NCBI GenBank assembly: GCA_923184405.1
Contig: OV299793.1
Coordinates: 1,879,131 to 1,901,702 of the forward strand
Direction: 5' to 3'
Source of the DNA: Neisseria meningitidis
GTDB lineage: Bacteria > Pseudomonadota > Gammaproteobacteria > Burkholderiales > Neisseriaceae
DNA length: 22,572 bases
The notes under the pieces are model-generated. The model had not been told where the DNA came from. It ran no database searches and saw nothing but the letters and a program-made list of their open reading frames with translations. Numbering within the stretch: position 1 is the stretch's first letter; the number at the start of each line of letters is the position of its first letter. Position numbers and translations under genes: made by a program. Positions 1-7,510 of the stretch are shown piece after piece.

Positions 1-28
1 GTTGTACTTCGTTCCAGTTACGTATTGT
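1..28 (+). other. Oxford Nanopore ligation adapter remnant
   Basis: The first 28 bases match the top strand of the Oxford Nanopore ligation adapter almost base for base: TTGTACTTCGTTC, then AGTTACGTATTG, with one inserted C between them. This is technical sequence and not genome. It shows that the left end of the window is the untrimmed start of a nanopore read. Confidence 0.93.
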
Positions 29-1260
29 AACCGATGACGTATTCTACCCACATCATTAACATGATTAAACACAGACCAGCTTAAACCACTGAGTTCACAA
101 TAAGTGCCAAATTTACAATCTGCCAACCAGTGAGAGTCAGACATCAGGTACTCACAACTCATAAAAGTCTTTCCATGGAGATAGAACTTACGTCCTAAGG
201 AACAACTGATAAAAAAAAAAGGATATATACACACAAGAACTCCACCACCAAAGGCCTGATAAAAAGAAATCCAAAACCAATAAAAGCTCAACTATCTTCA
301 CTAACATCGAAAAAGGGGCACATATCAAAACTAAGAGAAAGAATCACAAGCCGTGTTAAGCGATGCAATATTGGTATCAACGATAACAATACAAAACTAT
401 GGTATCCTCTGATTATACCTCTGATACCATACTGCCTGGAATCCATCAGAGAAACTTAAAATATAAGCTACTATGGTCTCTGCTTCAGAGAACCGATCTT
501 CCAGTTATGATATCTTTCTCTATGCATAGTATCCATTGTACGTCGTGGATCAGTTGTAAACAATAAAAATAAAAGAAAAACAAAAAAATAAACAAAACAA
601 CTTAAAAGAAAACTTCAAAAGAGAAAGAGAGCTGAATCTTTTGAGATGACAGTACACAACCCCTCGACCTACTTTTCCCAGCTAATCATCCAATCAAGGT
701 ATCAACATCCCCGTCGCCTGCAGAAGAAAAAAACCAAAACAATAAAAGAGCGGACTATCGACTAAAAAGAAAGAAGGGGCCGGCCAGGGAATGGGAAGCT
801 GTAGATACCACGACGAAGAGCAGGAGAATCCACCAAGACCAAGGCGAAATGCAGGAGCATGTCTGAACACAGTGTACACAGCATCCGTAAATCAAGACCT
901 GATAACGAGGACAGGAACGCCATCCGAAGATAAAAAAAAAATGAGGAAATAAAAATTTAAGCGGTACACTATTAGCAACCAGGCCACGTAATAGAGACGG
1001 AACGACAGGAGAATAAGGCAGGGAATCCCCACGGACAAAAAATTTTGGCGGAGTTGGTTCCAAACCAAACAAAACATGGCTTCAAGCCTAGACAGAAAGG
1101 AAGAAACTACATACACATAAATATAAAAAAAAACAGTAATTCATAAAAATAAACATATTTAATAGTTACTTATTTTCAACACACTCTCTATCATTGCCTA
1201 GCAAAAGATCAATATAGGCTGAAAACACACCTCTTCTAACCTCTATATCAAATTAGGTAC
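29..1260. other. A-rich low-quality stretch, no recognisable gene
   Basis: About 1.2 kb with no ORF I can relate to a protein family, no uptake sequence and no RNA gene. The plus strand is strongly A-rich with many A homopolymers (for example around 575-605 and 930-960). The last 180 bases of the window, where aroB can still be followed, degrade in the same way. I infer that this is a badly called read end and that the underlying sequence cannot be recovered from the window. The small ORFs on the minus strand here are rich in Phe, Leu and Ser because they read through poly-A runs as Lys/Phe codons, and should not be annotated. Confidence 0.7.
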
Positions 1261-1265
1261 ATTCC

Positions 1266-1595
1266 CTAGTCTTCAAATGACAAGTATTGCAATGAAAAGA
1301 CGGACTGATCTCCGAACAAGGTATATTTGTTAGTTTTAGATAAAGTGGGATATCGCTTTGACAGTATGGTCAAATACATCCTGCCGTGTGTTATTATCCA
1401 TTCAATAAATCTGAAACAAGCTATATTGAGCACGGCGCGAATAGTTACACCATTCTCAGCCGCGTATTTCTTCAATTCTCTATGCAGAGATTCAGACATA
1501 GCAAAACTGATTCTGTTGAATTCATCTTGCTTAATCACATCATCAATAGATAAGTTTGCTTTGTCTGCAGCTAGGACGATCTGCTTTTAAGCCAT
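1266..1595 (-). CDS. Small ribbon-helix-helix-like partner of ParA
   Basis: Follows parA on the same strand, 46 bases after its stop. The core reads NRISFAMSESLHRELKKYAA then ENGVTIRAVLN, which resembles a ribbon-helix-helix DNA-binding protein: a short beta strand (RISFAM) followed by two helices. Small proteins of this type often serve as the DNA-binding partner of a plasmid ParA. The longest open frame begins at the internal Met near 1538. The frame continues upstream (IVLAADKANLSIDDV) to an ATG at about 1595, and AGGA lies a few bases before that, so I place the start there. A single indel in the lysine codons just after the start interrupts the frame. A second ATG at 1599 is possible. 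The C-terminal half is not recognised. Role inferred from position and fold pattern only. Confidence 0.55.
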
Positions 1596-1624
1596 TCATA
1601 ATTATTTCCTACAATATTTAAAAA

Positions 1625-1642
1625 TTTAAAATAATATTTCAT
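1625..1642. promoter_or_regulatory. AT-rich motif copy between parA and its partner
   Basis: The short gap after parA contains TTTAAAATAATATTTCAT. The core AATAATATTT also occurs upstream of parA at 2328-2337. Two copies flanking a partition ATPase gene could be operator or centromere-like sites for the small DNA-binding protein. This is inference from position and similarity, and AT-rich sequence makes chance matches common. Confidence 0.25.
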
Positions 1643-2285
1643 TACATATGATTATCTATAGTTATCAAATATATCATCTCATTCAAAAGTGATCGAATGT
1701 CCTTAGCTGCTTCTCCAGTTGGTACTTTATCCAGTACAGTGCTACCTGTGATAGCAGATGTTGGATAAATAATACGTTGCACAATCACGGTTGATAAAAC
1801 AGGTAACTCATATTCTACTAACACTGCTCTAATTTCTCCGCCAATCTTTGATCCTTTAATAGATCGGTTAATTCAAAAAGCAGCCTTTAAATTTCGATCG
1901 ATGAGTCTTATACGCTGCTTGAGGAAAGTAACTAAATCAGCGGTTGCCCAAATATCGTATGGCGACGGTTGAACAGGGATTAAAACTAAATCAGAGGCTT
2001 TAATCGCTGATATGACTAAATCGGCTGTTTGTGGTGCGCCATCAATAATAACAAAATCTTTTAAACAACGCTTTTTAAATCACGATCAATTGTCGGGCTG
2101 TCAATACCAATCACAGGAACAGGTTGCTCTTCGTGAACAGCAGCCCAGTCCCTACTGCTTCCTTGTGGATCGCTATCAACCAATAAGATGCTATTTCCTG
2201 CTAATTGCAAGGCGCGTGCCAAGTGAGTTGCGACTGTGGTTTTACCACTTCCACCCTTTTCATTTAATACGGAAATAACTTTCAT
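1642..2285 (-). CDS. parA: ParA-type partition ATPase (frameshifted in this read)
   Basis: A MinD/ParA-superfamily ATPase of about 210 residues, the short form that lacks an N-terminal DNA-binding domain. The start at 2285 follows a strong ribosome-binding site (AAAGGAGCT, 5 bases upstream). Residues 1-25 contain the deviant Walker A motif (NEKGGSGKTT), followed by VDSDPQGSSRDW. The Walker B region (DFVIIDGAPQTADL) and then PVQPSPYDIWATADL lie in another frame around 1930-2060, and the C-terminal part ends at 1642. At least two indels break the frame; the protein is otherwise complete. Such ATPases form ATP-dependent patches on the nucleoid that move a DNA-bound partner, so the gene implies a plasmid or integrated element. 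It is not a usual gene of the metK neighbourhood. The small protein encoded just downstream is the likely partner. Confidence 0.85.
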
Positions 2286-2323
2286 GTTAGCTCCTTTGAA
2301 TATCTACGCTCATTATGCTTTTA

Positions 2324-2341
2324 ATTAAATAATATTTTAAT
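2324..2341. promoter_or_regulatory. AT-rich near-palindrome upstream of parA
   Basis: ATTAAATAATATTTTAAT lies 39 bases upstream of the parA start and is close to self-complementary around AATATT. A partly similar TTATTTAAAT follows within 15 bases. It sits where the promoter and operator of the parA operon would be expected. I see no clear promoter hexamers to add. Function is inferred. Confidence 0.3.
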
Positions 2342-2629
2342 CTATTATTTAAATAAATAAAAGAATATTTACATTTTGTTTTAAATTTTAGCAAGAAAAG
2401 CTATTAAAGAGATTACTGTATCAAACTAGACTTTTTTGAGATATGTGGCAGAAAATGAGTTGATATTGCGTTAAAGTTTAAATTGAGACCTTTGCAAAAA
2501 GCTCTTCCCCCAACAGCCGAAACCCAAACACAGGTTTTCGTCTATTTCGCTCCTAATTACTCCTGATTTTACCCAAATGCCCCCTTAATCCTCCCCGGAT
2601 GCCCCATAATCAGGCATCCGGGCCGCCTT

Positions 2630-3641
2630 TTAGGCGGCAGCGGGCGCACTTAGCCTGTTGGCGGCTTTCAACAGGTTCAAACACATCGCCTTCAGATGGC
2701 TTTGCGCACTCACTTTAATCAGCCCGAAATAGGCTGCCCGCGCATAGCGGAATTTACGGTGCAGCGTACCGAAGCTTTGTTCGACCACATAACGGGTCTT
2801 CGATAAATACCGGTTGCGTTTGGTTTGCGCTTCCGACAGCGGACGGTTGCGGCAGGCTTTGCGCATAATGCCGTCCTGCAACTGATGTTCTTCCAGATGT
2901 TGCCGGTTTTCCGCACTGTCATAGCCTTTGTCGGCATAGACGGTCGTACCTTTGGGCATTCCTTCCAACAACGGCGGCAGGTGTTTGCACTCATGGACAT
3001 TAGCTGGAGTAATGTGCAGTTACTCGATATAGCCTTCCGCATCGGTACGGGTATGTTGTTTGTAACCGAGTTTGTAGAGGCCGTTTTTCTTTATCCAACG
3101 GGCATCGCTGTCCTTACTCGGTGTGGTTTGGCCGCTGACTTGTCCTTCCTCATCAACTTCTATAGCCTGGCGCTGTTTGCTGCCAACGGTCTGAATAATG
3201 GTGGCGTCAACGACGACGGCGGATGCTATCTCTATTTTTAAGCCATTTTCGGTCAGTTGGCGGTTAATCAGTTCCAGCAATTCGGACAGGGTGTCGTCTT
3301 GCGCCAGCCAGTTGCGGTAGCGGCATAAGGTGCTGTAATCGGGGATGCTTAGTTCATCAAAACGACAAAACAGGTTGAAATCGATGCGGGTAATGAGGCT
3401 GTGTTCGAGTTCAGGATCGGAGAGGCTGTGCCATTGTCCGAGCAGGACGGCTTTGAACATGGACAACAGGGGATAGACAGTACGGCCACAGACAAATATA
3501 GCGTGAACGGGTTTTGAAAACGATCAAGCTAAGTGAAAGATAGCCAGCCAAGACAATACGTAACTGAACCAACTATACAATAGCGGGAACACCATGTTTT
3601 GGCACCGCGGTTTGCGCGGTTTGTTGAAAGAAGGTGTTTAT
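2630..3641 (-). pseudogene. IS1106-type DDE transposase, interrupted
   Basis: Residues encoded by 3466-2630 run in one frame and are clearly an IS5-family DDE transposase: SMFKAVLLGQWHSLSDPELE near the N-terminal part, the first Asp in VVVDATI, the second in YADKGYDS, and the Glu in RYVVEQSFGTLHRKF, with an Ala-rich end. The N-terminus (NTFFQQTAQ) is seen at 3610-3637, but the start codon reads ATA instead of ATG and the roughly 45 residues between are scrambled. A single in-frame TAA at 3018-3020 replaces a Lys codon in GYIE-stop-LHITPAN; everything after it stays in frame. Both changes could be read errors, so whether the copy is truly dead cannot be decided here. The transposase excises or copies the element by DDE chemistry. 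Confidence 0.85.
3551..3569 (-). other. Internal nanopore adapter-like sequence
   Basis: CAATACGTAACTGAAC at 3554-3569 is an exact 16-base match to the reverse complement of the nanopore ligation adapter and is preceded by AGA where the adapter has AG. It lies inside the N-terminal part of the transposase gene, where the expected coding sequence is lost. I interpret it as an untrimmed read end retained at a join between reads. Confidence 0.75.
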
Positions 3642-3673
3642 GCAAAATCTCCAAATGTTCGGTGGGAATTTAG

Positions 3674-3696
3674 AGCAATACGTACACAGAACGAAG
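3674..3696 (-). other. Second internal adapter-like sequence
   Basis: AGCAATACGTA at 3674-3684 followed by GAACGAAG at 3689-3696 matches two blocks of the reverse-complemented adapter in the right order and at the right spacing. It sits exactly where the left terminal repeat of the IS1106-like element should be. Part of the second block could also be damaged Correia-element sequence, so I am less sure than for the other copies. Confidence 0.5.
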
Positions 3697-3706
3697 GTCC
3701 GAACAA

Positions 3707-3760
3707 TCTGTACTGTCTGCGCTCTCTGTCGCCTGTCCTGATTTTGGTAAGCTTCGTTAG
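3707..3760 (-). repeat. Correia element fragment, damaged
   Basis: TGTACTGTCTGCG, then GTCGCCTGTCCTGATTTTGG, matches with errors the reverse complement of the end of the full Correia element found at 21079-21232 (GGATTAACAAAATCAGGAC, then GCAGACAGTACA). The outer terminal bases and the rest of the element are not recognisable. It lies just beyond the metK terminator. Confidence 0.65.
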
Positions 3761-3763
3761 AAA

Positions 3764-3793
3764 AATACCGTCTGAACTGTTCAGACGGCATTT
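3764..3793 (-). terminator. Uptake-sequence hairpin downstream of metK
   Basis: CCGTCTGAA (3768-3776) and TTCAGACGG (3780-3788) form a 9-bp stem with a 3-base loop. Read on the minus strand, a T run follows. An inverted pair of DNA uptake sequences acting as an intrinsic terminator is typical of Neisseria. Confidence 0.8.
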
Positions 3794-3810
3794 TGATTTT
3801 CAAACCGGAA

Positions 3811-5044
3811 TTACAGCCCCACTGCCGCCTCAATGCAGCAGCTTTGTCGGTGCGCTCCTGCAAATCCCAGGTTCTTCCCGCGCCGAAATGTCCGTAAGCG
3901 GCGGGATTTACAACAAATCGGGCGCAAGAGATCGAGCATTTGGACGATGCCTTTGGGGCGCAGGTTCGAAACGAAACACGAACTAAGGTAACCAGTTTTT
4001 CCTCGCTGATTTTGCCTGTGCCGAAAGTGTCGGGATGGAAATCGAAGTCGATCCAGCAACGCCGATGGCGTAGAAACGGAAGACCTGGCATTGGGCTGCC
4101 AAAACCCAAGGCGACGATGTTTTCCGAAACATAGCGCGGCAGGAATAAGCGGCGGAACGCATGCCACTTCGTTGCGAAAGGCATCGTCGCCCGAAAATTC
4201 GCCGCCGCAGTCCGGAGCCACGCCACCGGAGACACCAATCGATGACACTACGGCACAGGCAAAAATCGCTGAAGTGGCAGCTGATACTGCACACCTCGAA
4301 CGAAGCCCCAAAGGATCGCGTCCAAATGACTGTCAGTATCTTGCGCCCGATTTAAAATCACCACTTACCTAAACGCAGCGACGGATTGCAGGGCGCCGAC
4401 AAAGCTGCTCAACGACGGCGATTTTCAACTGCATCAAAACCGTATGTGATTCGGCAATACATGGCTGCGTAGAGAGGAGCGACGTAACCACGCGTTTTAC
4501 TTTGCCGGAATCGCTATCACAAACCACGGTCAGTTGGGCTTTGCGTCGGGACGCAGCCAAGGCAGGAGGCCGTCTTTGCGGAACCAGCTTTGACGCTGCA
4601 TCAGGCGGTGGCTGTAACAGATGGCAAACGGCATCAGGGTCGGGGTCTCGTCGCAGGCACAGCCGAACATCAAACCTTGACGCCAGCGCCCTGGTTCAAG
4701 TCAACGCCATCTGCTTCTGTTCACGCCTTAAGCGATAGTCCCGAGATTGCTGGTCGTAGCACACGCCGACCGCGCAGCCGTTGGCATCAAAGCCCAGCTC
4801 GGAGGAGATGTAGCCGATGCGTTTGATGGTTTTCAGGCGCGACTTTGATGTAGTCCACTTGGCGGTGGTGGTGATTTCGCCTGCCAATACGCACACGCTT
4901 CCGTGTTGACTCAAAGCCCGGCGGCGACACGCGCTTTGGGGTCTTGCGCCAAGATGGTAACCAAAATCGCGTCGGATACTTGGCCGGCAACGGTCCGGAT
5001 GGCCTTCCTGATACCGATTCGGAAGTAAACAGACACCCGCTCAT
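3811..5044 (-). CDS. metK: S-adenosylmethionine synthetase (frameshifted)
   Basis: MetK makes S-adenosylmethionine from methionine and ATP in the cytoplasm, a homotetramer or dimer of about 390 residues. Recognisable pieces run in order through several frames: LFTSESVS at the N-terminus, QVSDAILV and [11 protein letters not shown] (about 4920-5000), [20 protein letters not shown] (4720-4830), [18 protein letters not shown] (4450-4520), the glycine-rich DTYGG and APHGGGAFSG region (4180-4250, damaged), AYGHFG and ERTDKAAAL near the C-terminus. The start ATG at 5044 follows AGGGA and gives MSG before LFTSESVS; the stop is TAA at 3811-3813, recovered by correcting one indel (RAAVGL-stop). The GHPDK ATP-binding motif near residue 15 is unreadable. 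The span is about 60 bases longer than expected, consistent with insertion errors. Confidence 0.9.
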
Positions 5045-5416
5045 TGAGATTTTCCCTGAAAACAAACACATCTTCTTCAGACGCATACATGAACATGAAT
5101 GAACATGGTCGACAGCGGGAAATATAGCAATACGTAACTCAAATGAAGCACAATTCAGTTGAGAAATATTCCATTTTGAATGGCACTTGGAATCTCTGCC
5201 TGTACGTTCTTACAGGTAAAAAATTCCCGCATCAGCGGGTTTGATTGGTTCGTGAGCCACATCGGCTTTTCAACTGTCCACCTTTACTTTTCCTTTGAAA
5301 GCAGGTATGGAATTCAACCTCAATGCAGCGCGGATGGTGCAGAAAAAGCCTTTCCGCCGCACATCTTCAGACGGCATGTTTCGTTTACACCCGGGCTGTT
5401 TCCTTTGCGAACCGCC
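5045..5416. other. Divergent intergenic region metK/lpxL
   Basis: This 370-base gap separates two divergent genes and should hold both promoters, but I cannot name reliable hexamers. It contains an adapter-like stretch at 5126-5152 and one uptake sequence (TTCAGACGGCAT, 5366-5377). No gene of its own is recognisable. Confidence 0.6.
5126..5152 (-). other. Internal nanopore adapter-like sequence
   Basis: AGCAATACGTAACT at 5126-5139 is an exact 14-base match to the reverse-complemented ligation adapter, continued imperfectly by a GAAG and ACA block to 5152. The following 20 bases (TTCAGTT, then TATT) weakly resemble the adapter in forward orientation, as expected where two read ends meet. I regard it as a read join. 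Confidence 0.72.
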
Positions 5417-6260
5417 ATGCACATCCTGTTGACCGCCCTGCTCAAATGCCTCTTCTCCCTGCTGCCACTTTCCTGTCTGCACGCTGGGGAAACCTACTGG
5501 ACATCCGGCGTTTTACCTTTAAAGGAAGACTGCGCGCGCATCGTCGCTAATATGCGTCAGGCATGAATCCTGACCCCAAATAGTCAAAGCCGTTTTTGCG
5601 GAAACGGCAAAAGGCGGTTTGAACTTGCCCCGCGTTTTCAGAAAACCAAAGACATAGAAACAATGTTCAAAGCGGTTAAGCAATATGCAATGGAACGAAA
5701 TAAAGCAGGCTTTGACAACACGAAGGGGTCATATTCATCACGCCGTACTTAATGGCAGCCATGGATCGGGGCGGACGCTACATCAGCCAGCAGCTTCTTG
5801 CCCCGCTGACCGCCATGTACAAACCGCCGAAAATCGTGCTGAGGACAAATCAGCGCAGGCGGGCAGGGTTCGCGGCAAGGAAACCGCGCCTACCAGCATA
5901 CAAGGGCCAAACAAATCATCAAAGCCCTGCGTTCGGGCGAAGGTCCACGTCCTGCCTGACCACGTCCCCCCCCCTCAACAAGTGCGCGGAAGCGCGTATG
6001 GGTGGATTTCTTCGGCAAACCTGCCCATACCATGGACGCTGACAGCAAAACCAGCACACGCCAAAGGCGTGAAAACCCGTTTTTCTGCTGCGAACGCCCG
6101 CCTGGCGGACAAGCGTTTCTGATTTGCACATCCGCCAGTCCAAGGGGAATTGAACGGCGACAATCCCACGATGCCGCCGTGTTCAACCGCAATGCCGAAC
6201 ATTGATACGCTGTTTCCGACGCAGAATCAGTTTACGTACAACCGCCACAAAATGCCGTAA
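5417..6260 (+). CDS. lpxL: Lipid A late acyltransferase, LpxL/HtrB family (frameshifted)
   Basis: An inner-membrane enzyme that adds a secondary acyl chain from acyl-ACP to lipid A during lipooligosaccharide synthesis. The start at 5417 gives MHILLTALLKCLFSLLPLSC, a hydrophobic N-terminal anchor. Then come LKEDCARIVANMRQA (family form LKEDRARIVANMRQAG), FKAVKQYA, a damaged HX4D region at about 5735-5770, GGRYISQQL and LTAMYKPPKI (5770-5835), AGRVRGK and APTSIQG, VLPDHVPP (5945-5970), WVDFFGKPA (6003-6030), and a C-terminus ending KMP-stop at 6258-6260. About 290 residues are expected and the span fits within one or two indels. The catalytic His and Asp cannot be confirmed in this read. Neisseria has two late acyltransferases (LpxL1 and LpxL2); I do not assign which. 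It runs convergently with tsaD. Confidence 0.82.
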
Positions 6261-6269
6261 CGAAAATAA

Positions 6270-6299
6270 AAATGCCGTCTGAACAATTTCAGACGGTAC
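6270..6299. terminator. Bidirectional uptake-sequence hairpin lpxL/tsaD
   Basis: ATGCCGTCTGAA (6272-6283) and TTCAGACGG (6288-6296) pair around a 4-base loop between two convergent genes whose stops lie 10 bases before and 8 bases after it. It can serve as a terminator in both directions and carries the 12-mer uptake sequence. Confidence 0.8.
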
Positions 6300-6303
6300 T
6301 TTG

Positions 6304-7394
6304 TCATTTGACGATTTCCGACAGCGGCCAGCGCGGGCGTACATTAAATGCACCGGCTTTCCTACCCGTTTTCAAATGCATCGCGCCTGCAAAGGCAATC
6401 ATGGCACCGTTGTCCAGCAGCATGCCGTCGGCGGAAAACACAATGACTTTTCGGACGGATGTTTCGCTTGCCTTTGGGGTCGGGACTTGCACTGTCATGC
6501 TGCGAAAGTTTCACGGAGTTTGCGGTTTGCACCGACCCAGCATTAGGACCACTACGGATCTGAACCCTGTCTGCAACAGGCGTTTTACACTATCGCCGCC
6601 AACACATCGACTACCGCATCTTGAAACGCAAGGAAGATGTCGTTGCGTGTCTGCTCAGGAATGCTCATCCGCTCCGCTTTCCGCGCGCACTTGCTCGACG
6701 GCAGTCAAAACAGCGGTTTTCAAACCGAAAACTCATCTGCAAATCGTCGGAATGAATCATCGGGCGCGGAAAACAAACGCTCTGCACCTGCTCCTGATTC
6801 CGCAAGTTCCGACAGTTTCCGCACCACCCTGACACGGCAAGCCCAGCAGTTTCGCCGTTTTACCGAATGCCCTCGCCCGCCGCATCATCGACGCTCTCGC
6901 CTCTGGAGCGCGTAGTCGCTCTCACGCCCCTGACCGCCATTTAATCTGCGTATGCCCGCCCGAACCAACAGCGCGAGCAAAAGGAAAGTCGGGTTTTTCC
7001 CTCCGCCAACAGCGGCGACAGCAAGATGTCCTCCAAATGATGCTGGACGGAATAACAGGCTTATCCAGCGCAAAAGCCAAAGCATACGGCGTAACTCGAA
7101 CCCGCCAGTAAACGCGCCGCCCAAACCGGGCCCCTGCGTAAAGGCAACCGCGTCAACGTCGCCATACGATGCGCCTGCCTGCGCCAGGTCACAGCCTTCT
7201 CCTCGTCAACGGAACAGAGCGCGGCGGATTATGGTCGAGGCTTGCCAGCTCCGGCAACAACCCCGCCGTATCTTCGGCGTGCATTGCCATCTGCGTGTGC
7301 ACACAGTGCGCCCGCAATCCCTTTCGCTCGGCGGCATAGGCGAAGCGCAACGCCTGTTTCGCCGCAAGAAGATTCGATTCCCAAATACCAACAT
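6304..7394 (-). CDS. tsaD: tRNA threonylcarbamoyladenosine transferase subunit (frameshifted)
   Basis: TsaD (formerly Gcp) transfers threonylcarbamoyl to A37 of tRNAs that read ANN codons, together with TsaB and TsaE. It is an ASKHA-fold protein of about 350 residues. The start at 7394 gives [17 protein letters not shown] after correction of one indel. Other pieces are YGGVV near 7250, QGPGLGGA (7110-7135), a damaged HHLE and LLSPLL metal-site region near 7020-7060 (family HHLEGH), [22 protein letters not shown] spanning 6690-6760, and VPTPKAS then [18 protein letters not shown] ending [14 protein letters not shown] at 6304. The second helical HxxxH histidine cannot be confirmed because the reading breaks there. 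The gene lies convergent to the acyltransferase. It is essential in most bacteria, so the broken frames are best read as sequencing errors. Confidence 0.88.
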
Positions 7395-7470
7395 GGTCTG
7401 GATGCCGTTAAAAACTGGAAAACGTATTCTAGCGGATTTCGGCACGATTGCCGTATCCTGGTAACGGAAC

Positions 7471-7498
7471 ATGCCGTCTGAAGCCCTTCAGACCGCAT
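7471..7498 (-). terminator. Uptake-sequence hairpin between ccsA and tsaD
   Basis: ATGCCGTCTGAA and TTCAGACCGCAT form an inverted repeat with a short loop (one mismatched base in the second arm). It sits between the ccsA stop at 7511 and the tsaD start at 7394, where it would end the resB-ccsA transcript. Confidence 0.7.
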
Positions 7499-7510
7499 CG
7501 TCGAACCGTA

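Larger units (their letters stand above)
2485..3680 (-). mobile_element. IS1106-like element (IS5 family)
   Basis: The transposase at 2630-3641 and the right-hand terminus GAGACCTTTGCAAAA at 2485-2499 fit the meningococcal element IS1106, which is about 1.14 kb. The sequence before the transposase start also fits the left end of that element as I remember it (CTAAATTCCCACC on the minus strand, 3660-3672). The left terminal repeat itself is not visible: the sequence changes at about 3674 into adapter-like bases. Direct target repeats therefore cannot be checked. The stretch 3475-3600 is badly corrupted and includes a 16-base exact adapter match, although its length fits an uninterrupted element. 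The element is multicopy in meningococci, so a join made here may be false. Confidence 0.82.

Noticed and set aside
694..1116. Several small hydrophobic ORFs on the minus strand that look like membrane peptides.
   Set aside because: They come from A-rich plus-strand sequence in the low-quality region; the Phe/Leu/Ser-rich translations are expected from poly-T on the minus strand, and there is no ribosome-binding site or family resemblance.
2012..2278. An 88-residue plus-strand ORF opposite parA.
   Set aside because: It is the complement of a clear ParA coding sequence with Walker A and B motifs on the other strand.
4296..4312. CGAACGAAG in metK as another adapter remnant.
   Set aside because: Only 8 to 9 bases match, and the sequence fits the native Gly-Arg-Phe-Val coding region of metK on the minus strand.
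3811..5086. Many overlapping ORFs of 60 to 220 residues on both strands.
   Set aside because: All are fragments or shadows of one frameshifted metK; the family motifs can be followed in order through the minus-strand frames.
7080..7100. GGCGTAACTCGAAC in tsaD as an adapter remnant.
   Set aside because: The match is short and imperfect, and the sequence lies in a readable part of tsaD just after the GPGLGGA motif.
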